Shown here piece after piece: positions 48,171 through 56,446 of a stretch of 64,000 nt of DNA; positions within the stretch are counted from its first letter, which is position 1; the number at the start of each line of letters is the position of its first letter. The DNA comes from Sagittula stellata E-37 (GTDB taxonomy: Bacteria > Pseudomonadota > Alphaproteobacteria > Rhodobacterales > Rhodobacteraceae). The notes under the pieces were generated by a model. It made no database searches, was not told the origin of the DNA, and saw only the letters and a program-made list of their open reading frames with translations. Made by a program: the position numbers and the translations under genes. The DNA lies in contig NZ_CP155729.1 in assembly GCF_039724765.1 (NCBI RefSeq), forward strand, positions 3,171,501-3,235,500, given 5' to 3'.

Positions 48171-49291
48171 CAGAGACCCGCCCAGATCGACGACATGTGC
48201 TTGTCGATGACCTTCAGGTATTCTCCGCTGTCACGCATCTTGTCCAACCCGTCGTTGAAGGCGGCGATCAGCGCCTCGGCCCGTGGGTTGGAGCGGTGGG
48301 CAACCACATGCAGACCTTCGATGGCCAGCGGACGCGACAGCTGAAGCTCCACCGCATCGCCCAGTCCCATGTCCTTCAGGACGACGCGGCCGGTGAACTC
48401 GTTCATCGCAACCGCATCGGCAGAGCCGGACACCAGACGCATGAAACAATCCCCGGCGCTGGCGGGCTGCTGCAGGCGCGCACCGACGCGGGCAAGATAG
48501 CCCGCGCTTTGCCCTTGCCGCGATGCACTGGCGTGTCCCAGCGGCGCACAGACACGCAGACCGTCGAGGTCGGCCTCCTGCTGGTACGTCACGCCCGAAC
48601 CCTTGGCGGTAAAGAGCACGACCAGCATCTCGAACATCGGTTCGGAATAGACATAGTCGGCGCACAGGGCAGAGCTCGCATCGCCGCCGCAGTCCGGTTT
48701 GCGCCACGGGAAGGCCAGGTCGACCATACCTTCGGACAGCATCGGGTCGAGATGCACGGAGCGGTCGTTGACCCAATAGAACTTGTGCGCGCCGGTGTCG
48801 TCGTTTGCGACGAAGGCCCGGTTGACGATATCGGTGATCATGCCGGACGACATCTGCAGACGATTGGTGAACGGCTTGAAATCGTCGCCGGCCAGCAGCT
48901 TGACGTCCACACCCTTGCGGCTTTCGTCCGCTTTGCGCTGGCGGTGCGCCTGCACCTCGACGGCGGACCGCGCGGGCTGCGGTTCGGCCATGGCCGCCTG
49001 CGCGACCGGCATTCCCCCATCGAGACCCGCGGGCAGGCCGTTGATGCAGGGCATCCGGTAGGTCTGACCCACGCGGATCGCATCCGGGCTCGCGATGATC
49101 TCGATGTTGGTGCGGTAGATCGCGCTCCACTGCCCCACGTCCTTGTAGAGCCGGTCGGCGATCAGCGACAGGGAATCGCCCCGCTGCACGGTATAGAGCC
49201 CGCCGCAGGTTTCCTGCGCCATGGCGGCCCCGCTGACGACCGCCCCCGACAATGCGACCGCCGCCGCCCACGCGCTTGTGCACCTGATCAT
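48170..49291 (-). CDS. LysM-fused periplasmic solute-binding (SBP3-like) protein A
   Basis: A 373-residue paralogue of the downstream gene with the same layout: signal peptide ending VVSGAAMA, LysM domain (YTVQRGDSLSLIADRLYKDVGQW through TYRMPC), an Ala-rich linker (about 105-140), and a solute-binding half with VKLLAGDDFKPFTNRLQMSSGMITDIVNRAF and VDLAFPWRKPDC. Start 49291 (MIRCTSAWAA) follows a G-rich site and gives a normal signal peptide; 49333 is an alternative. It overlaps the next gene by one base in an ATGA-type junction. Confidence 0.82.
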   Translation of the reverse strand: MIRCTSAWAAAVALSGAVVSGAAMAQETCGGLYTVQRGDSLSLIADRLYKDVGQWSAIYRTNIEIIASPDAIRVGQTYRMPCINGLPAGLDGGMPVAQAAMAEPQPARSAVEVQAHRQRKADESRKGVDVKLLAGDDFKPFTNRLQMSSGMITDIVNRAFVANDDTGAHKFYWVNDRSVHLDPMLSEGMVDLAFPWRKPDCGGDASSALCADYVYSEPMFEMLVVLFTAKGSGVTYQQEADLDGLRVCAPLGHASASRQGQSAGYLARVGARLQQPASAGDCFMRLVSGSADAVAMNEFTGRVVLKDMGLGDAVELQLSRPLAIEGLHVVAHRSNPRAEALIAAFNDGLDKMRDSGEYLKVIDKHMSSIWAGL

Positions 49292-49381
49292 TCCAACCGT
49301 CCCCCACTGTTGCTGCGGCAAAAATGCGCGCATGTAGTAGTACCGGTCAACAATTCATCAAAGGAATGTGGTGTTACCCAT

Positions 49382-49561
49382 ATGTATCAAGCACTTCCCA
49401 AACCCCATCAATCCATGGCCCAGCGTCGCGCAACGCTTATCCACAGAATCAATAGGCGCATGACTCAGGCGAAGGCAGCCAAGGTTTCGCTGGGGCCGCT
49501 GGCAACGGGTCCGCTAAGTGACAAACGCGCGGCTGCGGGAGCACAATCAGAAGGAGATTAA
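49382..49561 (+). CDS. Possible small basic protein, 59 residues
   Basis: MYQALPKPHQSMAQRRATLI is followed by an Arg/Lys-rich, Ala-rich tail. It is divergent from the LysM-SBP operon, with a poorly placed AAGGA upstream. Coding status is doubtful; no relative recognised. Confidence 0.3.
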   Translation: MYQALPKPHQSMAQRRATLIHRINRRMTQAKAAKVSLGPLATGPLSDKRAAAGAQSEGD

Positions 49562-49694
49562 ATAGATAAATTGCATACCCTTAGCGTGTTTTTCTTGGTG
49601 CCTGCCAAGTCTGATACCGAAACGATCGACCTACCTGTCGCCGTGCCCTGATGCTTCAGATCGACCGCCTGGCCCGACCCCACCCTAGACCCGC

Positions 49695-50657
49695 TTAGCC
49701 TTCCGCGGCGAGGATCTGCATCCAGATCGCCGCGCTGTCGTACAGCGTCCATTCGCGGCGCAACCCTTCCGGTCCGAATTCCGCGTGGCTGATGCCCATG
49801 ACATGGACTGTCGCGCCGGTCGGCGGTCCGAACGCGCCCCAACCGTCGTGCCGCCCGGTCAGCGACCAGCGCAGCGCGGCGCGCGGCGGCAGCATCGGCG
49901 TCTCCTCCCCGATGCGATGGTGCACCGCGAAGGCGGCCGACGGAAACGCCTGCCGCAGCCCCAGCCAGAACCGCTCTGCCGCGACGTGCCCCCGCAGTTC
50001 CTGCCCGCCGGGATAGGACAGGCCGCAGGCGGGATCGTATTGATCCGGAACGACGGACAGGTGCCCGGCCATCAACCGCTCCAGCACGTTCTCCAGTGCC
50101 AAACCCCAGCTGTCGTCGTTGCCGCGACCCGTGTAGGGCCCTTGAACATCGACCTCCGGACAAAAGACCGGCTCTGGCGTGTCGGCGCGGTCCAGCCGGT
50201 CGCGTGCCCAGGTCTTCACGTCCTGTCCGGCCTGCGACAGCAAAGCCGCGGTGTCGACCACCTGCCATTCGTCGCTGATGCGCCCGGCCTTGGCGAAATG
50301 ATCGGCCATGACTCGATAGCGCAACCGGGCACCGCTTGCAGGCCCCCACGGTCCATCGCCGATGTGCCTGCCCATTGCGACCATCCGCGTCGAGCCCAGC
50401 ATCCCACGCTTGTCCGAACCGCTACAGATCACGTCCTCGGTCAGCAGGCGCCGGTCGGGCATGGCGTGGAGTTCCGCCAGACCGGACGCCCACAGCGCGT
50501 CGGTCCCCTGCAGGACACCGCGCGCGTCACGCTGGACGATCGCCGGATGGTAGAAGGTCGCGAGCCCCGCTCCAAGCGTGCGGCCTTCCCAGATCTCGCG
50601 GCCCGCCGCACGCAGGTAGTCGGGGAAGTCACGGAACCGGGGATCGAATCCCATCAT
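49695..50657 (-). CDS. Double SnoaL/NTF2-like domain protein
   Basis: A 320-residue protein with two NTF2-like cone domains: the first (about 20-150, ending SDEWQVVDTAALLSQAGQD) and the second (about 180-318, ending LRREWTLYDSAAIWMQILAAEG). The R-E/D-W-x-x-x-D ending of each unit is typical of SnoaL-type polyketide-cyclase-like or small-molecule-binding folds. The reaction is unknown. Cytoplasmic; stands alone with 100 bases to the upstream gene. Confidence 0.78.
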   Translation of the reverse strand: MMGFDPRFRDFPDYLRAAGREIWEGRTLGAGLATFYHPAIVQRDARGVLQGTDALWASGLAELHAMPDRRLLTEDVICSGSDKRGMLGSTRMVAMGRHIGDGPWGPASGARLRYRVMADHFAKAGRISDEWQVVDTAALLSQAGQDVKTWARDRLDRADTPEPVFCPEVDVQGPYTGRGNDDSWGLALENVLERLMAGHLSVVPDQYDPACGLSYPGGQELRGHVAAERFWLGLRQAFPSAAFAVHHRIGEETPMLPPRAALRWSLTGRHDGWGAFGPPTGATVHVMGISHAEFGPEGLRREWTLYDSAAIWMQILAAEG

Positions 50658-50756
50658 GTCGAAGTTCTCTCTGCACGGATCTTCAACCGACAGGTCTCGC
50701 AGATTCGTCCTAAAGCTTTGGTAAACCGCCTTTGGGGATCGGCCCGCCGCCGAGTC

Positions 50757-51386
50757 TCAGACGGGCAAGGCGATACCCCTGAACGGCGGGAAGTCCTCGT
50801 AGCGTGCAGCCCGGGTTTCCAAATCCTCCCCCGGCTCCGCTCCTGCCTTCAGAAGCGTCCCCTTCGGTGCGATGTAGCTGTCGATCCGCCTCACAGGGTC
50901 CGGACGCCACACCAGGTTGAAGGCGCAGAGCTTGGGAAAGAACCAGATCTCCGAATAGGGCAGATGGTCGTGCAGCCACCACGCCAGATCCCGCCAGTCG
51001 CGCCCGGCCTCGTAGCGCCGTGCAAACCACGGGATCACGACGGTGGCACCCGAGACGGCGACATCCGGGAGGTCCCAGATGTGGCACTCCAGCGGATTGT
51101 CGTTGCGCGCGCAGTTCAGCTTGTTGGCGTTCCCGTAGCCATTGAGCGCGGCAGACCGGAAACCGGACCGGACGAAGATGCGCCCGAACGTCTCTTCCAG
51201 GGGGTCGAGCAGGGCCGTGGCAAAGGCCCGGCCCCGTTCAAGGGCCAGGTCAGGATTGTCGGGGATGTTCGGCACCGCGTGGAAATTGCCGATCTCCGAA
51301 TAGAGAAACTCGCGCATCCAGAAATGCGCCGACAGGGGTTCCCGCCCCAGCGTCTCCAACGACCACATGCTGCGGGGCGATCTCAT
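50757..51386 (-). CDS. Peptidase M15-like hypothetical protein
   Basis: A 209-residue protein without signal peptide. HFWMREFLYSE near the start and IFVRSGFRSAALN recall the M15 D-Ala-D-Ala carboxypeptidase fold (SGYRSxxxN motif). ECHIWDLPD about 25 residues later may supply zinc-binding His and Asp, and SEIWFFPKLCAFNLVW may be the last strand. The match is partial and the third zinc ligand is not obvious, so activity is uncertain. Alternative start at MWSLETLG. Confidence 0.6.
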   Translation of the reverse strand: MRSPRSMWSLETLGREPLSAHFWMREFLYSEIGNFHAVPNIPDNPDLALERGRAFATALLDPLEETFGRIFVRSGFRSAALNGYGNANKLNCARNDNPLECHIWDLPDVAVSGATVVIPWFARRYEAGRDWRDLAWWLHDHLPYSEIWFFPKLCAFNLVWRPDPVRRIDSYIAPKGTLLKAGAEPGEDLETRAARYEDFPPFRGIALPV

Positions 51387-51441
51387 GCCCTGCCAGGGCC
51401 CTGCCCGCCCATATCCGGCGGGGGCAGACGCACCGGCACCT

Positions 51442-51867
51442 TCAATAGCCCGCCCAGCGGAAAGCCCCGTCCGGTCCCAGAGGTGCGCCCGGGTTCCAGG
51501 CCACTTCCCAGACGTGCCCTTCCGGATCGGCGAAGTAGCCGATGTGACCGCCCCAAAACACGTCGTGCGCCTCTTTCAGGATCTCCGCCCCGGCGGCGCG
51601 GGCCGCGTCGATGACCTCTGCCACCTCGCTTTTCTCCCTTACATTATAGGCGTAGGTCGCCGCGCCGGACCCGAGCCGCTCCTCCGGCACGCCCATGTCC
51701 CTTGCCAGGTCGGCCAACGGATACAGTCCGATGGACTGGCCGATCAGGTCGAACACCACGATCGCGTCCGGGCTGTCCGCCCTTTGCCAGCCGAGCGTCT
51801 CGTAAAACGCCGTCAGCCGCTCCACGTCCCGGCACCCAAGGGTCACCAGACTGATGCGCTGCTCCAT
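51442..51867 (-). CDS. VOC (glyoxalase-fold) family protein
   Basis: A 141-residue VOC protein: LVTLGCRDVERLTAFYETLGW opens the first unit, and IGYFADPEGHVWEVAWNPGAPLGPDGAF closes the second. It belongs to the PhnB/glyoxalase-like superfamily; the substrate is unknown. GGAGGA upstream fixes ATG 51867. Unrelated in detail to the VOC protein at 12633. Confidence 0.88.
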   Translation of the reverse strand: MEQRISLVTLGCRDVERLTAFYETLGWQRADSPDAIVVFDLIGQSIGLYPLADLARDMGVPEERLGSGAATYAYNVREKSEVAEVIDAARAAGAEILKEAHDVFWGGHIGYFADPEGHVWEVAWNPGAPLGPDGAFRWAGY

Positions 51868-51964
51868 TCATATCCTCCTTCATAGACGGTTCGTAGGGCG
51901 GGGCTATGCGCCGCCTCCTTCTGGTCATCGCACAGACGTAACCCGAAGGTGCTGACAGTTTGCG

Positions 51965-52927
51965 TCAGGAGGTCACATCCAGCCCGCGCGCCCAGGCGAT
52001 CATCTTGGCGGCCACGGTTTCCGTCATACCCGGCGACATCGTGTCGCCTGCGATGACGTGGTGCCCGGGATCGTCGTTGGGGCCGGTCTCGACCGCGAAG
52101 ATCTCGCTCGGACCGCCCCACCGGTCCGCCACCTCCCGCGTGCGGGCATGATCGACCAGCGCATCGCGGTCGTCGAAGACAAAAAGCGCGGGCGTCTTCA
52201 GAAGGCCGGGGTCGCGGGCCGCCAGGGCACGGACGGCCTTGCCCATCGGCAGAAGCGCCACGGACGGATACCTGCTGGTCCAGAAATGTGCGTGGTCCGC
52301 GTTTGCCGGGGTGAACCCACGCTCCCGCCCAATCAGAAGCGGCAGCCATACCCGCGCGCCGGGCCACGTCACCACGCCCGTCTTCCGACCGCGCAGCCGG
52401 AAATTCGGCGCGACGAAGATCGTGCCGGCGACGCCGTTTGCCGCGCGCCCGTACAGTGCCAGCGCGGTCAGCGTGCAGCCGGTCGAGGTGGAGATCACCA
52501 GCGTCCGCCGCCCCACCGCCCGCGCGATGACCAGCGCCTCAGCCACGTCCTCCGTCCATCCCGCCAACGTCGCCTCGCCCATGGCGGCGCCGCTCCTTCC
52601 GTGGCCTTCGAGACGGGTCAGGACGAGGTTCGCGCCCAGGTCGGCGGCCACACGCTCCGGCACCGGGCGGATCTCCCCCAGCGAAGCCGAGAAACCGTGC
52701 ACGTAGACCACCGCCCAGTCGGTTTGCACACCGGGTTCACCCGCCCAGATCACCTGTTTCTGCAAGCCCGGACGGATGTCCGGAAACTGCGCCTCCCGGG
52801 CCGCAAGGTAGGCGTCGACGCCGCCCTCCAGACGGGCCGGATCGAAAGCAGCCTCCGGCACACGCGGTGGCCGCAATGCGAGCCAAAGCCCCATCCCCGC
52901 CGCCACTGCCAGCAAAGCCCAGATCAT
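51965..52927 (-). CDS. Membrane-anchored alpha/beta hydrolase
   Basis: A 320-residue protein. One N-terminal transmembrane helix (MIWALLAVAAGMGLWLAL) likely anchors it with the catalytic domain outside the cytoplasm. VVYVHGFSASLGE is the oxyanion region, VISTSTGCTL holds the nucleophile serine in an S-x-S-x-G variant, FDDRDALVD the acid and DPGHHVIAGD the histidine. Its ATG overlaps the phosphatase stop (ATGA): last gene of a coupled three-gene operon. Confidence 0.85.
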   Translation of the reverse strand: MIWALLAVAAGMGLWLALRPPRVPEAAFDPARLEGGVDAYLAAREAQFPDIRPGLQKQVIWAGEPGVQTDWAVVYVHGFSASLGEIRPVPERVAADLGANLVLTRLEGHGRSGAAMGEATLAGWTEDVAEALVIARAVGRRTLVISTSTGCTLTALALYGRAANGVAGTIFVAPNFRLRGRKTGVVTWPGARVWLPLLIGRERGFTPANADHAHFWTSRYPSVALLPMGKAVRALAARDPGLLKTPALFVFDDRDALVDHARTREVADRWGGPSEIFAVETGPNDDPGHHVIAGDTMSPGMTETVAAKMIAWARGLDVTS

Positions 52928-53538
52928 GCGTCGGCCCCCACGGCGAAACTGTCGATGGAGATCCAGCCATCCAAAAGCCGCCACGCGCCGCCGTCCGCGT
53001 CACCAGAGGCAGGCAGCCCGACGACCAGCACATGCCCGCCGGCGCCGCGCGGCTGATCGTGGGAGCGGTCGATTTCGCTCCCCGTAAGATGTGCCCGGAG
53101 TAGCGCGCCAATCCCGCCGTGGGCGACCACGGCGATGTCCCCATCGGGTGCCTCGGACACCACCCGCTTCAGGGTCGCCACAATACGGTACTGCGCGTCG
53201 ATCGCCCGTTCCCAACCGCGAACGCTGTCTCTCGGATTGGCAAAAAAGGCATCGGCCATCGTCTCGAACTCCGGTCCCGGCAGGTAGCCGGTGGCGGACC
53301 GGTCATTCTCGGCCAGGCTCAGCACCTCGCGGTGCACCAGCCCACGATCTTCAGCAAGGATCGCGGCCCCTTCGCGGGCCTTGCGCTCCATCGAACTGAA
53401 AACGGATGACACGGGCGGGCAGCGACGGGCAAAGTCCTCGTGCCGCGCCTTGCCGCGCGCGGACAATCGCCAGTCGGGCACCGGCACATCCGGGTCGATC
53501 ACCACGTCGGCATGGGTGATGCAATAGAGCCGCCTCAA
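52924..53538 (-). CDS. Histidine-phosphatase-fold protein with altered RHG motif
   Basis: A 204-residue protein of the histidine phosphatase superfamily. The N-terminal strand reads RRLYCITHADVVIDPD: the catalytic histidine is kept, but the arginine before it in the RHG motif is threonine. FSSMERKAREGA keeps the second arginine, and IAVVAHGGIGALLRAHL the second histidine. TTG 53538 overlaps the preceding stop codon (TTGA), and the stop overlaps the next ATG, so translation is coupled both ways. Activity is uncertain. Confidence 0.78.
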   Translation of the reverse strand: MRRLYCITHADVVIDPDVPVPDWRLSARGKARHEDFARRCPPVSSVFSSMERKAREGAAILAEDRGLVHREVLSLAENDRSATGYLPGPEFETMADAFFANPRDSVRGWERAIDAQYRIVATLKRVVSEAPDGDIAVVAHGGIGALLRAHLTGSEIDRSHDQPRGAGGHVLVVGLPASGDADGGAWRLLDGWISIDSFAVGADA

Positions 53539-54275
53539 TGTCCGACCTCGGTGATGGCCGCCTCGATCAGCGCAATGCAGGCGGGAGAGGAAAAGCGATG
53601 GTCGGCGCCTTTCACGAAGGTCAGCCGCAGGTCGTCGCTCTCGATGTGGTCGAGCAGGGACAAAGCCGATTGGCGCGGGACCGCCTCGTCTTCCGTTCCC
53701 TGCAGCAGCCGCACAGGCCAGGGCATCGGCAGCGGCGCGCGCAGAACGAGGTTGCGCCGCCCGTCCTCGATCAGCTTTTTCGTCACGATGTACGGGTCCT
53801 CGTAGGCGGACGGCATCAGGAGTTGCCCCTCCTCCATCACCTGCCGCCGCTCGTCCTCCGAAAAGCCGGCCCAAAAGCCGTCCTCGGTGAAATCCGGCGC
53901 GGCGGCGATACCGACAAACCCGGCGACCTCAGGCAGTCGCTGGGTGAGCAGACAACCGATCCAGCCGCCCATCGACGAGCCCACCAGCAGAACCGGCCCC
54001 GGTGCTGCGTGCCGGATCACCGCTTCGGCGTCCGCCGCCCAATCGCCGATACAGCCGTCCTCGAACACTCCGCCCGACGCACCATGGCCCGCGTAGTCCA
54101 ACCGCAGGAAGGCCCTTCCCCGCGCCTTCGCCCAGGTTTCGAGATGTATGGCCTTCGTGCCTTCCATGTCCGACCGGTAGCCCGACAGGAACACGATGCA
54201 CGGCCCCGTGCCTTCGGTCTTCGCATAGGCCAGCGCGTCGCCGCGCGGCCCCGTGACGTGGGAAATCTCTGCCAA
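53535..54275 (-). CDS. Alpha/beta hydrolase
   Basis: A 246-residue serine hydrolase: CIVFLSGYRSDMEGTKA, LRLDYAGHGASGG, LLVGSSMGGWIGCLL (nucleophile serine), LLQGTEDEAVPRQSA (acid) and VKGADHRFSS (histidine). It resembles the palmitoyl-protein thioesterase-like BAAT/ABHD10 group. TTG 54275 is chosen because GAGGAGG lies directly upstream, while the longer frame has no ribosome site. First gene of the coupled operon. Confidence 0.86.
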   Translation of the reverse strand: MAEISHVTGPRGDALAYAKTEGTGPCIVFLSGYRSDMEGTKAIHLETWAKARGRAFLRLDYAGHGASGGVFEDGCIGDWAADAEAVIRHAAPGPVLLVGSSMGGWIGCLLTQRLPEVAGFVGIAAAPDFTEDGFWAGFSEDERRQVMEEGQLLMPSAYEDPYIVTKKLIEDGRRNLVLRAPLPMPWPVRLLQGTEDEAVPRQSALSLLDHIESDDLRLTFVKGADHRFSSPACIALIEAAITEVGH

Positions 54276-54366
54276 TACTGCCTCCTCTGCGTTGCCGCGG
54301 ACTCTAGCAATCCCACGGCCGGAGCCAAGCCCGTCTCTCTTCCCGGCCCGCTCCACGAAGCGGCGG

Positions 54367-55038
54367 TCAGCCGTCGATGCTCTGCGCCAGCACGCGCGAG
54401 ATGACGGTCAGACTTTCACCGCTGTCCTGCCGCCATGTGTTGAAGGCCTCCTGCACCGCGGCCCACGCCTTTTTCGAGGACGGCGCCTTGTCGACAACGC
54501 CCTCGGCACGCAGCCGTGCCACGACCGAGCTGGACAGGATGTAGCTGTCGCGCCCCATCATCCGCAGCATATAGGCGCCGCCCGAACCGCCCAGCCGCGA
54601 TCCGTCCTTCTTCAACCACTGCAGGAGGCCGGCGAAATCCTCCGTTGGCCAGTCGCCCACGAACCGCCCGAAAGAGCCGTGACGTTCGGCGATCTCGCGG
54701 ATCATCACCGCGTTCTGCTGGATGGCGCGGACCTTGGGCGGGCTGCGCACGATGCGGGTGTCTGCAATCAGTTCGTCGAACCAGTCCTCGGACATGTGGG
54801 CCACGCGGGCGGTGTCGAAGCCGTGAAACGCGTCCTCGATGCCGGGCCATTTGTTCTCGACCACCTTCCAGTTCAGCCCGGCGCTGAAGATGCCCTGCGC
54901 CATGCGCGCAAGCCAGCGGTCATCCGGGGTCGCCGCCAGCGCATCGGCCGATTTCACCTCCGGCATATCGGCGAGGACGGCTTCGCGCCCGCCCTTCCGC
55001 TCTGCCGCGATATCCAGAATGTCCTCGAATGTGCGCAT
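54367..55038 (-). CDS. DNA-3-methyladenine glycosylase I-like (Tag family) protein
   Basis: A 223-residue helix-hairpin-helix glycosylase-like protein: FEDILDIAAERKGG, MAQGIFSAGLNWKVVENKWPGIEDAFHGFDTARVA (substrate-pocket helices) and IRSPPKV-type VRSPPKVRAIQQNAVMIREI match the Tag/YbaL-like group common in alphaproteobacteria. It would act in base-excision repair, but the zinc-binding termini of E. coli Tag are not seen. Precedes the operon above by 91 bases. Confidence 0.8.
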   Translation of the reverse strand: MRTFEDILDIAAERKGGREAVLADMPEVKSADALAATPDDRWLARMAQGIFSAGLNWKVVENKWPGIEDAFHGFDTARVAHMSEDWFDELIADTRIVRSPPKVRAIQQNAVMIREIAERHGSFGRFVGDWPTEDFAGLLQWLKKDGSRLGGSGGAYMLRMMGRDSYILSSSVVARLRAEGVVDKAPSSKKAWAAVQEAFNTWRQDSGESLTVISRVLAQSIDG

Positions 55039-55070
55039 GGAACCCCCGCCGAACGACCGGAACAGGAAAC

Positions 55071-56318
55071 TCAGGTGCGCTCTACCTCGTCAAGTCCCAG
55101 CGCCAGCATACCGCCACAAAACGACAGCAGTGCAAAGCCCGCCAGCGCCACCTGCGGCCCGAGCGCGGCCAGCGCCCCGCCAAGCGCGCCGACGATCAGC
55201 AAGAGCGTCCCGATCAGCGTGTTGGCCAGCGCCGAATAGGACGACCGTGCGTCCTCGGGCGCCATGTCGACAAGGTAAGTTGATCGCCCCTGCCGCACGC
55301 CATGATAGGCGACCATCAGCCCGAACAACACCAGTGGCACGACCCAGACGGTCTTCGTCAGGCCCGCAAATTCCGCGCCAACAGCCAGCGCCATGAAGAC
55401 CGCCGCGACGAAGCCCGACAGCGCCAGCACCCATCGCGATGACCGGTCCGCAAGCCGCCCCCAGACGTAGCTGGACACAAACGATGCGGCGGAAGACGCC
55501 AGAAGCAGCGCGCCCAAGCCGTGCAAGGCCTCCTGCCCGCCGCCCAGCAGTACGAAATACGGCGGTGCCAAGGCCGTCACCGTCAAGGCGCCCCGCGTCG
55601 CGATGAAGCGGCGGAACTGCGGATCTTCCTTCAGCGGCGCAAGGTTGATGGCCCGGCCCGGCCCGGTTTCCTCCGACGGCTTTTCCTCCAGCGACGAAAA
55701 CAACGCCGCCGCCCCGAGCCAAAGCACGGCGGCCAGCGCGATGGCGATAATCACCGGCGTCGCCTGCTGTCCCACGCCGAAGATCAGGAGTGCCGCGAAG
55801 GTCAATACCGCCAGCGAGGCCGCAGAACCCGCAACGCCCGTCACGGCACCGCGGCGGGTCTTGGGGACGGTCTTGCCGAGGATGTCCTTGTAGCTGACCG
55901 AACAAAGGGCCCGGCTGACCGCCAACACCACCAGCGCCCCCGCGATTGCCAGGCCGGCCGCCATGCCGTCCAAAAACAGCGCCGCCAGCGCAATCGCTGC
56001 CGCCATGGCGCCCTGCCCGACCGATCCGGCGACCCAGGCCCATTTTCGGTGGTGCATCGCCTCCACCCGGCCCGCCATGACGATCTGCGGCAAAAGCGCA
56101 CCGGCCTCGCGGATCGGGACGAAGGCTCCAGTGATCGCCGCCGGAACCCCGAGACTTCCCGCCAGCCAGCTCAGCACCAGTTTCGGGTCGATCAGGCCGT
56201 CCGCGATCTTCGTCATGCTGAGGCTGAACATGTGCCTCAGCCCGTTGCGGCTTTCGCTGTCGGGCGCGTCCTTGGCGCCTGTCAACCTCTTGTACACCCC
56301 GGTTGTGCTGTGGCTCAT
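55071..56318 (-). CDS. MFS-family transporter
   Basis: A 415-residue protein with about eleven or twelve transmembrane helices (GVPAAITGAFVPIREAGALLPQIVM, MAAAIALAALFLDGMAAGLAIAG, VWVVPLVLFGLMVAYHGVRQGR, TLLLIVGALGGALAAL). The internal loop YKDILGKTVPKTRRGAVTG resembles the MFS cytoplasmic motif. The substrate is unknown. ATG 56318 is preceded by GAAGGACGGAAGG. The protein starts about 32 bases upstream of the glycosylase gene's ATG region and is divergent from thrS. Confidence 0.87.
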   Translation of the reverse strand: MSHSTTGVYKRLTGAKDAPDSESRNGLRHMFSLSMTKIADGLIDPKLVLSWLAGSLGVPAAITGAFVPIREAGALLPQIVMAGRVEAMHHRKWAWVAGSVGQGAMAAAIALAALFLDGMAAGLAIAGALVVLAVSRALCSVSYKDILGKTVPKTRRGAVTGVAGSAASLAVLTFAALLIFGVGQQATPVIIAIALAAVLWLGAAALFSSLEEKPSEETGPGRAINLAPLKEDPQFRRFIATRGALTVTALAPPYFVLLGGGQEALHGLGALLLASSAASFVSSYVWGRLADRSSRWVLALSGFVAAVFMALAVGAEFAGLTKTVWVVPLVLFGLMVAYHGVRQGRSTYLVDMAPEDARSSYSALANTLIGTLLLIVGALGGALAALGPQVALAGFALLSFCGGMLALGLDEVERT

Positions 56319-56446
56319 GTGCCTTCCGTCCTTCTTGGGTACGCGTCTGCGGTTGACAGCCCTCTCCGCCAGCGGCAAGGAGTGCGCACGACATAACCCG
56401 CAACCGGGCGTTCCGTGGGCGCCAAACCGACGAGGAGACATGGCCG

